Shown: positions 1 to 8,576, counted from the stretch's first letter. The stretch: DNA of 64,000 bases from Senegalia massiliensis (GCF_009911265.1 NZ_QXXA01000003.1:62001-126000); one strand, 5' to 3'. Numbers and translations are program-made. Notes: generated by a model not told the origin, from the sequence alone.

Positions 1-244
1 TTGCATCTATAATATTTGCTTTATTATCAGATAATTTTATAGTATTCTTCCCAAACTCAGTGTCTAAATTTATTGTTTCATCTGTTGTTTCTGTTAATTC
101 AACAGTTTTATAAACTTGTCCATCTATTGAAATTTGAGCTTTCTTACTATTAAAATTATCGTCTTTTATATAATTTAAATATAAAAACCCTAATAATGAA
201 ATTAAAAGTACAGAAATGATAATTATCTTATCAAATTTTTTCAT
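1..244 (-). CDS. NusG domain II-containing protein (partial, C-terminus outside window)
   Basis: Reading leftwards from an ATG at 244, behind an AGAGGA ribosome binding site, the frame is open to the window edge. The first 20 or so residues form a hydrophobic membrane anchor (MKKFDKIIIISVLLISLLGF), followed by an extracytoplasmic part containing ISIDGQVYKTVELT. This short anchor plus beta-rich domain is typical of NusG domain II (PF07009) proteins. In clostridia these commonly lie beside ApbE-type FMN transferases and FMN-binding redox proteins, and an apbE lies 2.2 kb away here. The family's function is not established. Only about 81 residues are visible, so the family call rests on the N-terminal half. 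Confidence 0.7.
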   Translation of the reverse strand, partial: MKKFDKIIIISVLLISLLGFLYLNYIKDDNFNSKKAQISIDGQVYKTVELTETTDETINLDTEFGKNTIKLSDNKANIIDA

Positions 245-311
245 AAATATTCCTCTTTCTAAACTATTATCTTCTATAGTTTATCAATTTTCAAACCTTT
301 AATCAAATAAA

Positions 312-342
312 ATCCTTTCGCAAAAAAATAGTGCGAAAGGAT
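312..342 (-). terminator. Rho-independent terminator of the NADH dehydrogenase gene
   Basis: Inverted repeat ATCCTTTCGC (312-321) and GCGAAAGGAT (333-342) with an 11-nt AT-rich loop, just beyond the stop codon at 350. On the minus strand it is followed by a T-rich stretch (TTTATTTGATT). Confidence 0.8.
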
Positions 343-349
343 AATATTT

Positions 350-2182
350 CTAATCTATATATAAATATGATTTCCTTGCAAATGGAGTTTTCATCCACCA
401 TTTCTTTAGTATTGGCATTACATAATAATCTAATCCAAATACTCTTCCTGCACCACCTATTAAAGCTATCCCTGCTGCTAAATACCAAAGCATTTCATAA
501 GGTGCCATACCTGATGTCCAAATCATTATACCCATTACTACAGATACTATAGAAGCTATCGCTGTAAATAACCCAAGAATTAATAGTCCACCTACTATAA
601 TTTCAGCTATTACCATTCCTGTTTGGAATACACTAGCAAGTATTGTGAAATCACCATCATCAGTATAGAAAAATATATTCATAAACCAATCCATAATATC
701 ACTTATAAAATCTGGTACTGGTAAAGCGTCTCCCCACTCTGCTGCTTGTTCTCCAGCTGCTGCAGTTGTTTCACTTGCACCTGTAGTCCCTTCTACAGAT
801 AAAGGAGATTGTGGAATTAAGAATATATCAGTTGGATCTTCTAATACTTGAGGTATCTTATTTAATCCTTCTCTTAACCATTTATATCCTACAAATACTC
901 TTAAAGGTACTAACCAGAAATTAGGACTTCTATATGAGAAATGTCCTCCTAATATTGATCTATTCTCTTTTATAGTAAAGAATTGATGCATTATATAAGA
1001 CCATACTACATTAAAGCCACCTACTCCAAATAAATAATGAACATTTACCATATGCTTCATAAACATTGCAAAGAAACCTGATAACTCCATATTTCCTAAA
1101 TGAGCTACTGCATATCTTGACCCTATTGAAACCATAAATCCATGATAATTAGATTTAAATCCTTTTAAATCCTTATTATTAATATCAGATTCAATATTTT
1201 CTACTGCTGTTTCTGCTGTTTGAAGTGCTGTTTCAACTATTTGAGGTGTAGGTCCTGATTCTTCTTCAAAATATGAATTATCACCTATAACATATATATT
1301 TTTATGATCTACAGACTGCATATATTCATTTGTTTGAATACGACCTCTTTTTCCTAAAGTAAGACCTAAATTGGCTGCAAAGCTACTTCCTTGTACTCCA
1401 GCTGTCCAAATAAGAGTGTGTGTTTTGAACTCTTGACCATCTTTTAAAGTTACACTATCAGGAGTAACTTTAGTTATCATTGATTGAGTTAATATTTCTA
1501 CTCCTAATTTATTAAGTCTTCTTTCTGCTTTTGCTATTAACTTATCATTTAATATAGGTAATATTTTTGGAAGCCCTTCTACTAATTTAAGAGAAACTTC
1601 TTTTTCATTTATGTTAAACTTTCTTGATAATTTTTTCTTCCATTCTGCAATTTCACCTATTGTTTCAACTCCTGTAAACCCTGCTCCTGCTATTACAAAA
1701 GTTAACATTTTACGCCTTTTCTCTTCATCTGTTTCAGTGCTTGCAAGTTCAAACATTTTATAAACATGTTCTTTTATTTTTACAGCGTCATCATATGACC
1801 ATATTGTAAAACTGTGCTCTTTTGCTCCATCTACTCCAAAAAATGCTGGTTCAGATCCAGAGCCTAATACTAAATAATCATATTCATATTCTTTTGTCTT
1901 AGATATAAGCTTTTGAGATTCAAAGTCAATATTATCAATTTTATCAGTAACAACATTTACTTTCTTTTTACCGAATATTTTCTCTAAGTTAATCTGAACC
2001 CCATGTTTCTCAATTCTACTACCTGCAACTTCATGCAAATCAGTTAGAAGAGTATGATATGAATTTTTGTCAATTAAAGTAATTTCTACTTCGTCGTTTT
2101 TCTTAAATTTTTTATGAAGTAATTTAGCTGAATGAACGCCCCCATATCCAGCGCCCAAAATCACTATTCTTTTCTTACTCAT
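350..2182 (-). CDS. ndh: Type II NADH dehydrogenase (FAD-dependent) with C-terminal DoxX-like membrane region
   Basis: 610 residues, ATG behind GGAGG. The N-terminal ~400 residues are a two-dinucleotide-fold FAD/NAD oxidoreductase: FAD-binding VILGAGYGGVHSA near residues 7-19, second Rossmann motif FVIAGAGFTGVE near 163-174, and the FAD-contacting NIYVIGDN near 290. This is the layout of single-subunit, non-proton-pumping NADH:quinone oxidoreductases. NDH-2 enzymes are usually about 400 residues; here some 200 more follow. They include FWLVPLRVFVGYKWLREGLNK, an Ala/Thr/Gly-rich linker and three or four hydrophobic helices, resembling a DoxX-family membrane module. The fusion would anchor the enzyme in the membrane. 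Electron acceptor unknown; in an anaerobe a role in NADH disposal or oxygen defence is plausible but inferred. Confidence 0.85.
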   Translation of the reverse strand: MSKKRIVILGAGYGGVHSAKLLHKKFKKNDEVEITLIDKNSYHTLLTDLHEVAGSRIEKHGVQINLEKIFGKKKVNVVTDKIDNIDFESQKLISKTKEYEYDYLVLGSGSEPAFFGVDGAKEHSFTIWSYDDAVKIKEHVYKMFELASTETDEEKRRKMLTFVIAGAGFTGVETIGEIAEWKKKLSRKFNINEKEVSLKLVEGLPKILPILNDKLIAKAERRLNKLGVEILTQSMITKVTPDSVTLKDGQEFKTHTLIWTAGVQGSSFAANLGLTLGKRGRIQTNEYMQSVDHKNIYVIGDNSYFEEESGPTPQIVETALQTAETAVENIESDINNKDLKGFKSNYHGFMVSIGSRYAVAHLGNMELSGFFAMFMKHMVNVHYLFGVGGFNVVWSYIMHQFFTIKENRSILGGHFSYRSPNFWLVPLRVFVGYKWLREGLNKIPQVLEDPTDIFLIPQSPLSVEGTTGASETTAAAGEQAAEWGDALPVPDFISDIMDWFMNIFFYTDDGDFTILASVFQTGMVIAEIIVGGLLILGLFTAIASIVSVVMGIMIWTSGMAPYEMLWYLAAGIALIGGAGRVFGLDYYVMPILKKWWMKTPFARKSYLYID

Positions 2183-2407
2183 TATGAGCCTCCTTATTTT
2201 TTATATTTACTCTGTATAAAATATATATTGATAAAAATGTAACTTTTATGAATAAAATAATAGCATGTCCATATATTATTGTTAATATTGTAACTATGAT
2301 GTATACAGAGTTGTATTGATATTATAACATAAATTTTATATTAATCTATACTAATTTATTAAATTTATATTACAGTTTTTTTATTTGTTTACTAGGATTT
2401 AATTTTA

Positions 2408-2436
2408 TTTATAAATATAAGTAGTTGTGATATAAT
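2408..2436 (+). promoter_or_regulatory. Candidate extended -10 promoter of apbE
   Basis: TGATATAAT at 2428-2436 is an extended -10 (TGnTATAAT) with only a weak -35 upstream, 31 nt before the apbE start. The same 12 bases TTGTGATATAAT occur before the gene at 5820. Confidence 0.55.
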
Positions 2437-2467
2437 TATTTACGAATTTTACAATTGGAGGTTATAT

Positions 2468-3514
2468 ATGAACTTTAAAAAATATTTTATATTATTAATA
2501 TTATTTGTTTTATTATTCTTTACAGGGTGTAATTCAAATGAAATTTCAACTAATGAAAAAGTCGAACCTAAAAGTGAAAATGCTTTTTATCTTGGAACAG
2601 TTGTAGATATTACCATATATGATAACGCTCCTGATAATATATTTGAAACTCTTTTTTCAAAAATAGAAGATATTGAAAATAAAATGAGCTTAAATATAGA
2701 TTCATCTGAAGTAAACAAAATAAATGAAAATGCAGGAAAGAACTTTGTTAAAGTGTCAGAAGATACGTATAATGTAATAGAAAAAGGAAGATATTATTCT
2801 GATATAACAAAAGGTAATTTCGATATTACAATTGGTCCTCTTGTGAATCTTTGGCAAATAGGAACTGAGAATGCAAAAGTGCCAAGTGAGACTGAAATAA
2901 AAGATAAACTTCCTCTAATAGATTATGAAAATGTAATATTAGATGAAAATGAAAAAAAAGTAAAATTAAATAAAGCAAATATGAAATTAGATTTAGGTGG
3001 CATAGCAAAGGGCTATGCAGCTGATGAATTAGCAAATATTTTAAAAGATAATAATGTAAACCATGCAATTATAAATTTAGGCGGTAATGTATTAGCATTA
3101 GGTGATAAACCTGACGGTTCATCTTGGAAAATAGGTGTACAGAATCCTTTTGAACCACGTGGAAAGCATATAGCTATAGCTAATGTAAAAGACAAAACTG
3201 TAGTATCATCAGGTGTATATGAAAGAAATTTCACTGAAGACGGAAAATTTTATCATCACATATTAAACCCTTTTACAGGTTATCCAGTAGAAAACAAATT
3301 ACAAAGTATCACAATAATTTCAGATACCTCTTTTGATGCAGATGGACTCTCTACAGGTATATTTGCTCTTGGCCTAGAAAAAGGACTAGAATTTGTTGAA
3401 AAAACAGAAGGAGTAGATGCTCTTTTCATAACTAATGAAAAAAAAGTATATATTACTTCTAATATAAAGAAAAATATAGAAATGACAAATGAAGAATTTA
3501 AATTAATGAATTAA
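2468..3514 (+). CDS. apbE: FAD:protein FMN transferase (ApbE family lipoprotein)
   Basis: 348 residues with a strong GGAGG site seven bases before the ATG. A lipoprotein signal ends in a lipobox (LFFTGC, Cys21), so the protein should sit on the outer face of the membrane. The ApbE fold is shown by FYLGTVVDITIYD near residue 41, LDLGGIAKGYAAD near 175, the NLGGNVLALGD strand near 200, and HHILNPFTGYPV near 264. ApbE enzymes attach FMN covalently to a Thr or Ser of extracytoplasmic redox subunits such as RnfG/NqrC and FMN-binding proteins, using FAD and Mg2+. The NusG-II protein and NADH dehydrogenase on the opposite strand suggest a flavin redox locus; the actual substrate is not in the window. 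Confidence 0.92.
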   Translation: MNFKKYFILLILFVLLFFTGCNSNEISTNEKVEPKSENAFYLGTVVDITIYDNAPDNIFETLFSKIEDIENKMSLNIDSSEVNKINENAGKNFVKVSEDTYNVIEKGRYYSDITKGNFDITIGPLVNLWQIGTENAKVPSETEIKDKLPLIDYENVILDENEKKVKLNKANMKLDLGGIAKGYAADELANILKDNNVNHAIINLGGNVLALGDKPDGSSWKIGVQNPFEPRGKHIAIANVKDKTVVSSGVYERNFTEDGKFYHHILNPFTGYPVENKLQSITIISDTSFDADGLSTGIFALGLEKGLEFVEKTEGVDALFITNEKKVYITSNIKKNIEMTNEEFKLMN

Positions 3515-3540
3515 AAAAAGCTCAGAAACTGAGCTTTTTT
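3514..3540. terminator. Bidirectional terminator between apbE and the DUF2680-like gene
   Basis: Stem AAAAAAGCTCAG / CTGAGCTTTTTT with an AAA loop, lying exactly between two convergent stop codons. The A and T tracts at either side make it functional in both directions. Confidence 0.9.
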
Positions 3541-3887
3541 TAATAGTTATGGCAATATCCTCCAAAACCGCCGTATCCACCATATCCATTTCTTTTTCCA
3601 TCTCTTTGACCTCTTCTAAATCCCATTCCTGGACCATGATATTCTTCATTATCAAATCCATTTTCATTGTGATATTCTTCTACTTCATTCAATCTTTCCT
3701 TATAATCTTCTGCTTGTTCAGGAGTTATATCTCCATTTTTTACTCCTTCGTCAATCCTATCTTTTTGCCACTCCATTTTATCTCTAAACCATTCTGGAAC
3801 AACACTTCCATCTCCATCTGCAAAGGCTACAACTCCAGCTGAAAATACTAATGCTGAAATCAATAATACGCTTAAAAATTTCTTCAT
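3540..3887 (-). CDS. Small secreted protein, DUF2680-like
   Basis: 115 residues with a clear signal peptide (MKKFLSVLLISALVFSAGVVAFA). The mature part has a charged helical stretch with WFRDKMEWQKDRIDEGVKNG followed by DITPEQAEDYKERL, then a Gly/Tyr/Arg-rich tail ending CHNY. This arrangement matches the DUF2680 proteins common in clostridia; their role is unknown. The start has a GGAGATG site upstream. It is a single-gene unit that shares its terminator with apbE. Confidence 0.7.
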   Translation of the reverse strand: MKKFLSVLLISALVFSAGVVAFADGDGSVVPEWFRDKMEWQKDRIDEGVKNGDITPEQAEDYKERLNEVEEYHNENGFDNEEYHGPGMGFRRGQRDGKRNGYGGYGGFGGYCHNY

Positions 3888-3963
3888 AATTTACATCTCC
3901 TTTTTATATTTATATTTTGTTTAATATAATTATAAAAAAAGATTATGAAGAAATTATGAAGAA

Positions 3964-5070
3964 TTATGATTCTTTTTTAAACTCATTTAGATTTAAATTA
4001 TCTTCAAAATATAAACTGGTACTTGGAAATGCAATTTCTGCTTTTTCTTGTTCTAAAATATCCATTATTTTAAGGTTTATATCTTGTTTTATATTTAAAA
4101 ACTCATTATAATCTATTGCTTTTGCAAAATATTGTATAAGTACATCTAAACTGCTCTCATTAAATATTTCAAAATTCGTAAGTATCATTTCATTATCTAC
4201 ATCAGGATGCTGTAACAACATATATTTAATATTATCAACTACTCTTTCCACTTTATAGGATGATGTAGAATATGTTAAGCCTAAATAAAATCTAACACGT
4301 CTAATTCCTCTTTTTGAAAAATTAGTTATAGCATTTTCAGATACTTTTGAATTAGGTATGGTTATTAATGCTTTTTCAAATGTTCTTATTTTAGTACTTC
4401 TAAAATTAATATCTTCTATTACACCTTCGATATTAGAAAATACTACCCAATCACCAATATCAAATGGTTTATCAATTAAAATTGAAATTCCACCAAATAT
4501 ATTTGCTAAACTATCTTTGGCAGCCATTGCTATAGCAATACCTCCAATTCCAAGACCTGCTATAAAAGCACTAATGCTATATCCAAATTCTTCTACTATA
4601 ATAGCTATAGATATTGATATTATGATAACTCTAATTATTCTTGAAATAAAAGGTTTCAATATTTTTTGTGATTTTAAATTTAATTTTGCTCCTAATTTAT
4701 CATAAATCCATTCATAAGTTCCTGCTACATTATATAATCCCCAGGTTATAATTATTATAATAGAAACTCTAAATAACTTAGTGATTACAGTTTGAGTAAC
4801 TTCTTTAAATGGTAAATAAATAAGAGCTATATAAAGGCCTATTACAATAATTAATGTCCTTATAGGTTTTTTAAATTCATCCAAAATATAATCATCTACT
4901 TTATTTTTTGTTTTTTTGGTAAAAATGCTCACAAATTTATATATTATTTTAGTAATAACTGAACTAAATATTATAGAAACAAAAAATATTCCAACTGATA
5001 TTCCAATTTGCATTAAAGAAACTGCAAAATTTTCATCAAAAAATTTTTTTATCCATTCTAAAACTTCCAC
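3964..5070 (-). CDS. MscS-family mechanosensitive ion channel
   Basis: 368 residues starting at GTG behind GGAGGAATATTT. Four hydrophobic segments occupy the first ~170 residues. The pore-lining helix and the start of the beta domain are recognisable in FIAGLGIGGIAIAMAAKD and SLANIFGGISILIDKPFDIGD near residues 175-210, followed by the conserved IEGVIEDINFRSTKIRT and ITIPNSKVSENAITNFSKR. MscS channels open under membrane tension and release solutes during hypo-osmotic shock. Length and layout fit the YnaI/YkuT-like branch with extra N-terminal helices. Single gene; the previous gene on this strand ends with its own terminator. Confidence 0.93.
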   Translation of the reverse strand: MEVLEWIKKFFDENFAVSLMQIGISVGIFFVSIIFSSVITKIIYKFVSIFTKKTKNKVDDYILDEFKKPIRTLIIVIGLYIALIYLPFKEVTQTVITKLFRVSIIIIITWGLYNVAGTYEWIYDKLGAKLNLKSQKILKPFISRIIRVIIISISIAIIVEEFGYSISAFIAGLGIGGIAIAMAAKDSLANIFGGISILIDKPFDIGDWVVFSNIEGVIEDINFRSTKIRTFEKALITIPNSKVSENAITNFSKRGIRRVRFYLGLTYSTSSYKVERVVDNIKYMLLQHPDVDNEMILTNFEIFNESSLDVLIQYFAKAIDYNEFLNIKQDINLKIMDILEQEKAEIAFPSTSLYFEDNLNLNEFKKES

Positions 5071-5147
5071 AAATATTCCTCCATATTAAATTATATTTAT
5101 TATTTAAAAGTATATACATGATTTTAAATTTTATCAATAAGATAAAA

Positions 5148-5173
5148 AAATAATCCCGAGCTCGGGATTATTT
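5148..5173. terminator. Palindromic terminator of the PfpI-family gene
   Basis: Perfect palindrome around TAATCCCGAGCTCGGGATTA, immediately after the stop codon at 5174. It is flanked by A-rich and T-rich sequence, so it may act on both strands. Confidence 0.8.
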
Positions 5174-5683
5174 CTATCTATTTAAATTTTCTATAATTTT
5201 TGTGGTAAATGCTATTAAGTCTTCAGGACTTCTAGATGTAATTATATTTCCATCAACTACAACATCTTCATCTTTGTAAGTTGCTCCAGCATTTATTAAA
5301 TCATCTTTTATTGTGTGATATGAAGTTAATTTTTTTCCTTTTATATCACAAGTAGAAGCTATCATCCAAGGTCCATGACATATTGCTGCAATAACTTTTC
5401 CTTTATTATTCATATCCTTTACAAAATCCTTAGTTGCTTTACATGCTCTCATTTTATCTGGTGAATAACCTCCAGGAATAACAACAGCATCATAATCACC
5501 TGAATTTATATCACTTGATGCTAAATTAGACTTAGTAGGAACTCCATTTTTACCTTTATAAATAGTATCTTTTTCAGTACCTATTAAATCAACATCAAAT
5601 CTTTCTTCTTTAAGTCTATATAAAGGCCAGAGAAGCTCAATATCTTCATACATATTTTCTACTAATAAAGCTATTTTCTTCAA
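5174..5683 (-). CDS. DJ-1/PfpI family protein (type 1 glutamine amidotransferase fold)
   Basis: 169 residues, TTG start behind AGGAGG. The nucleophile elbow AAICHGPW near residue 100 carries the family's reactive Cys followed by His. The conserved VIPGGYSPDKMR near 68-80 and LTSYHTIKDDLINAGA near 118-133 match PfpI/YhbO/YfkM-type proteins. Members have been described as peptidases, glyoxalases or deglycases and as general stress proteins; the substrate cannot be told from sequence. The length (about 170) is normal. Monocistronic. Confidence 0.9.
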   Translation of the reverse strand: MKKIALLVENMYEDIELLWPLYRLKEERFDVDLIGTEKDTIYKGKNGVPTKSNLASSDINSGDYDAVVIPGGYSPDKMRACKATKDFVKDMNNKGKVIAAICHGPWMIASTCDIKGKKLTSYHTIKDDLINAGATYKDEDVVVDGNIITSRSPEDLIAFTTKIIENLNR

Positions 5684-5778
5684 TATTATAACCTCCTATA
5701 TTTTATGACTCTATAAATTACTTACCCCCTAAGTATCTATTTATTCACTATTCTTAGAGTTTAATCTATTTACAATTG

Positions 5779-5787
5779 TGATATAAT
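5779..5787 (+). promoter_or_regulatory. Candidate extended -10 promoter
   Basis: TGATATAAT, an extended -10, lies 33 nt before the TTG start at 5820. No good -35 is visible. The core TTGTGATATAAT is identical to that before apbE. Confidence 0.5.
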
Positions 5788-5819
5788 ATAATTTAGAAAA
5801 TAATTATAGGGGTGATTTT

Positions 5820-6299
5820 TTGAGAAAATATATGATTGCAGAAGCAGACATTCATTCTACTGCTCTTAGACAATTAGGAGCTGAAGTTCACGTCATGAAT
5901 TCTTTATTATGTTATGTTTCATTCAATATTAAAGGCACAAAAGTATCTTATGTATATAATATAAACAAAAAAAATAAATACTTTTTACAAAGAATAAAGC
6001 CATATCCTGAAACTGCTGGGACTTTTAGTAGTGAAGATGAATTGATAAAAACTATTAAAATAGATATTGAACAATTTGAAAATGCAGCTAATTCACATCA
6101 TTTCAAAGAATTTATTGAGTTTAATAAAAATTTAAATGAAACAATAAGAAATTTTGAAGATTTATATTTGTATTATAATGTTCCAAATGAAACTATAAGA
6201 GAAATTCAAGTTGAACTAAATAAAATGCAAGCACTTATAAAGAGAACAAGAGAAACTTCACAAAGAGTGTATAAGAAAAAAGATCCTGACACAATATAA
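5820..6299 (+). CDS. Conserved-looking hypothetical cytoplasmic protein
   Basis: 159 residues, TTG start after TAGGGGTGAT. I do not recognise the family. The N-terminal ~75 residues (RKYMIAEADIHSTALRQLG, then a beta-rich part with LLCYVSFNIKGTKVSYVYNI) precede an alpha-helical charged C-terminal half with likely coiled-coil character (IRNFEDLYLYYNVPNETIRE, then VELNKMQALIKRTRET). No signal peptide or membrane segment. It has its own promoter and is not obviously co-transcribed with the transporter gene 130 nt downstream. Confidence 0.65.
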   Translation: MRKYMIAEADIHSTALRQLGAEVHVMNSLLCYVSFNIKGTKVSYVYNINKKNKYFLQRIKPYPETAGTFSSEDELIKTIKIDIEQFENAANSHHFKEFIEFNKNLNETIRNFEDLYLYYNVPNETIREIQVELNKMQALIKRTRETSQRVYKKKDPDTI

Positions 6300-6428
6300 T
6301 ATAATCGTTAACTTAAATACTATTAAGATTATATTAAATTTTAAAAAAACTTAGACTTGAAAGAGTTTTTCTTGTATTATAGATAAGTGTAGAATTTACA
6401 ACTGAATATTTTAAAGGAGATGTTTTAA

Positions 6429-7706
6429 ATGACTTTAGATACTGGAGTTTATATTGCAGTTTCTATATTTATACTAACTTATATTTTTATTATTTCAGAA
6501 AAGATTAATAGGACATCTATTGCACTTTTTGGAGCATCTCTCCTGATTGGTCTTAGAATCATAAGTCAAGAGTATGCATTTGATACTATTGACTTCAACA
6601 CAATTGGCTTACTTGTAGGAATGATGGTAATTGTCTCTATAGTTAAAAAAACAGGCATATTTCAATATGTAGCTATAAAAGCTGCTAAAAGTGCCAAAGG
6701 AGATCCATTTAAAATTATTTTAATACTTTCTATTATAACTGCTGTATCATCAGCTTTATTAGATAATGTCACTACTGTTTTATTGATAGTGCCAGTTACT
6801 TTAGTTATAACTGAAACATTAAAGACTAATCCACTACCATTTCTAATCCCAGAAATTTTAGCAGCAAATATAGGTGGTACTGCTACACTTATTGGTGACC
6901 CACCTAATATAATGATTGGTAGTGCTACAAACTTAGGTTTTATGGATTTTGTTTTGAACTTAGGCCCTATAGTGGTAATTATCCTTATTGCTACACTATT
7001 TATAATTAAGTTTATTTATGGTAATTCTATGGATGTAAGTCAAGAATTAAAAGACAAATTAATGAAATTTGATGAAAATAAATCAATAAGAGACTATAAA
7101 TTACTTAAACAAAGTTTGTTTGTATTAGCTCTTACAATGATAGGATTTATAACACATCAATATTTAGGACTAGAATCCGCAACAGTTGCATTAATAGGAG
7201 CATCACTTTTATTAATAATTAGTAAATTAGACCCAGAAGATATCTTGCTAGAAGTAGAGTGGTCTACTATATTCTTTTTCGCAGGATTATTTGTTTTAGT
7301 TGGAGGCCTTGAAAAAGTAGGAGTTATAGAATTCTTAGCTAAAGAAGTATTAAATTTAACTAAAGGAAATTTAATGCTTACAACTTTAATGATATTATGG
7401 GTTTCAGCATTAGCATCAGCTTTCATTGATAATATTCCATTTGTAGCTACAATGATACCTCTTATAAAGAGTATAGGATCAATGAGTGGTATTGCTATAG
7501 GTCCACTTTGGTGGGCACTTGCACTTGGTGCATGTTTAGGTGGAAATGGTAGTTTAGTTGGTGCATCTGCTAATGTAATAGTGGCAGGTTTCCTTCAAAA
7601 GACCGATCATAAATTATCTTTCGTTAAATTTTTAAAAGTAGGTTTTCCTATTATGATAGTTTCTGTAATAATATCAAGTATATATTTAGTATTGTTTTAT
7701 GTATAA
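6429..7706 (+). CDS. ArsB/NhaD-type ion transporter (SLC13-like permease)
   Basis: 425 residues with at least ten hydrophobic segments and an AAAGGAGA site before the ATG. The conserved half-repeat signatures SALLDNVTTVLLIVPVT near residue 120, NIGGTATLIGDPPNIMIG near 160-177, and in the second half SAFIDNIPFVATMIPLI near 325 plus GACLGGNGSLVGASANVI near 368-385 are characteristic of the ArsB/NhaD/P-protein group. Members carry arsenite, Na+/H+ or dicarboxylates. No ars genes are near, so the substrate is open; an Na+/H+ role is as likely as arsenite. Monocistronic, ending in a strong hairpin. Confidence 0.9.
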   Translation: MTLDTGVYIAVSIFILTYIFIISEKINRTSIALFGASLLIGLRIISQEYAFDTIDFNTIGLLVGMMVIVSIVKKTGIFQYVAIKAAKSAKGDPFKIILILSIITAVSSALLDNVTTVLLIVPVTLVITETLKTNPLPFLIPEILAANIGGTATLIGDPPNIMIGSATNLGFMDFVLNLGPIVVIILIATLFIIKFIYGNSMDVSQELKDKLMKFDENKSIRDYKLLKQSLFVLALTMIGFITHQYLGLESATVALIGASLLLIISKLDPEDILLEVEWSTIFFFAGLFVLVGGLEKVGVIEFLAKEVLNLTKGNLMLTTLMILWVSALASAFIDNIPFVATMIPLIKSIGSMSGIAIGPLWWALALGACLGGNGSLVGASANVIVAGFLQKTDHKLSFVKFLKVGFPIMIVSVIISSIYLVLFYV

Positions 7707-7709
7707 ATA

Positions 7710-7748
7710 AAAAATAACATCCACATAAAAATTGTGGATGTTATTTTT
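7710..7748. terminator. Bidirectional terminator between the transporter and HAD genes
   Basis: Fifteen-base arms AAAAATAACATCCAC (7710-7724) and the matching complement at 7734-7748 with a 9-nt loop. It lies between convergent stop codons. Confidence 0.92.
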
Positions 7749-8398
7749 TATTTAAGTAGCTCGTCCAAATCTAGTTCATTAAAATCTTTTATCACCATAT
7801 CTGCATGGGATAAATTTTGATTTGAAGTTTCATCTCCTTCATAACCAATGACTTTAATCCCTGCATTATTAGCAGCCTTTACTCCATTTTCTGAATCCTC
7901 TATAACTATAGCCTCTTCTTTTTTTACCTTTAATTTATCTAAGGCATATAAAAATATATCTGGTGCTGGCTTTGAATCTTTTACAAAATCTCCACTTATA
8001 AGTTCCTGAAAATACTCTCTTATCTCTAATGTTTCTATAATTTTTTCTATCCAAGATACAGGAGAAGAGGATGCTACAACCATCTTGATTCCTTTGTTAT
8101 GTAAATCCTTTATTAGAGGTATAACTCCATTTATTGCATTTACATTTTCTTTTAATTGAATATGATCTAAATATATTCCTCTTACCTCATCTACTAATTC
8201 ATTTACTGTTTTATTTAAATTATATTTCTTTTTTAGTTTATCAAACATATAATAAGAATTAGTTCCCACAAATTCATCTAAATCCTTTTTTGTAATTTCA
8301 ACTCCAAAATTGGCCATATATTCAATTTCTATTTTTACAAGTTCTGGCTCACTATTAACTATTACACCATCCATGTCAAATATAAATGCTTTAATCAT
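7748..8398 (-). CDS. HAD-superfamily phosphatase, beta-phosphoglucomutase-like
   Basis: 216 residues, ATG behind AAAGGTGAT. All four HAD motifs are visible: I, FDMDGVIVNSEP (nucleophile Asp8, acid Asp10); II, VVASSSP near 108; III, the lysine in KDSKPAPDIF near 142; IV, VIEDSENGV near 164. A helical cap between motifs I and II and the KPAPDIF/IEDSENGV wording place it in the PGMB/phosphatase subfamily, which acts on sugar phosphates or similar metabolites. The actual substrate is unknown. Divergent from the fluoride-riboswitch transcript, whose promoter lies just upstream. Confidence 0.92.
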   Translation of the reverse strand: MIKAFIFDMDGVIVNSEPELVKIEIEYMANFGVEITKKDLDEFVGTNSYYMFDKLKKKYNLNKTVNELVDEVRGIYLDHIQLKENVNAINGVIPLIKDLHNKGIKMVVASSSPVSWIEKIIETLEIREYFQELISGDFVKDSKPAPDIFLYALDKLKVKKEEAIVIEDSENGVKAANNAGIKVIGYEGDETSNQNLSHADMVIKDFNELDLDELLK

Positions 8399-8408
8399 AA
8401 AATCACCT

Positions 8409-8437
8409 TTACTTTCTTTGATATTATATGTATAATA
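8409..8437 (+). promoter_or_regulatory. Sigma-A-type promoter of the fluoride riboswitch transcript
   Basis: TTTACT (8409-8414), 17-nt spacer, TATAAT (8432-8437). Transcription would start near 8444, some 20 nt before the riboswitch aptamer. Confidence 0.7.
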
Positions 8438-8461
8438 TTATCATAATTTATCAAAAATAAA

Positions 8462-8519
8462 TAGGTGATGGAGCTCACCTTTAAATATTACATATAATGT
8501 AATTGATGGCTCCTACTTC
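8462..8519 (+). ncRNA. Fluoride riboswitch (crcB motif) aptamer
   Basis: GGTGATGGAGCTCACC (8464-8479) reproduces the invariant 5' part of the fluoride aptamer (P1 strands GGTGA/TCACC enclosing TGGAGC). The 3' part TGATGGCTCCTAC (8504-8516) matches the conserved terminal segment, with a small P2 hairpin ATTAC/GTAAT between. GGAGC at 8470-8474 can pair with GCTCC at 8509-8513 to form the ligand-stabilised pseudoknot. It sits before a cation/proton antiporter gene; antiporters are among the known gene classes under fluoride riboswitches. Binding should turn the gene on by blocking the overlapping terminator. Confidence 0.94.
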
Positions 8520-8553
8520 TTTAGGATAACTCTATGGAAGTAGGAGTTTTTTT
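8510..8553 (+). terminator. Fluoride riboswitch expression platform (intrinsic terminator)
   Basis: CTCCTACTTC (8510-8519) pairs with GAAGTAGGAG (8537-8546) and is followed by seven or more T. The left arm shares GCTCC with the aptamer pseudoknot strand, so fluoride binding and termination are mutually exclusive: an ON switch. Confidence 0.92.
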
Positions 8554-8576
8554 AATTTTAAAAAGGGGTTGTTTTT

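Noticed and set aside
2277-2292. Rex-like operator (TTGTTAATATTGTAA) between ndh and apbE
   Set aside because: The halves are direct repeats rather than the inverted TTGTGA/TCACAA or TTGTTAA/TTAACAA pair expected for Rex.
4358-4705. Plus-strand open frame opposite the MscS gene
   Set aside because: Shadow frame with no ribosome binding site, opposite a fully convincing MscS protein.
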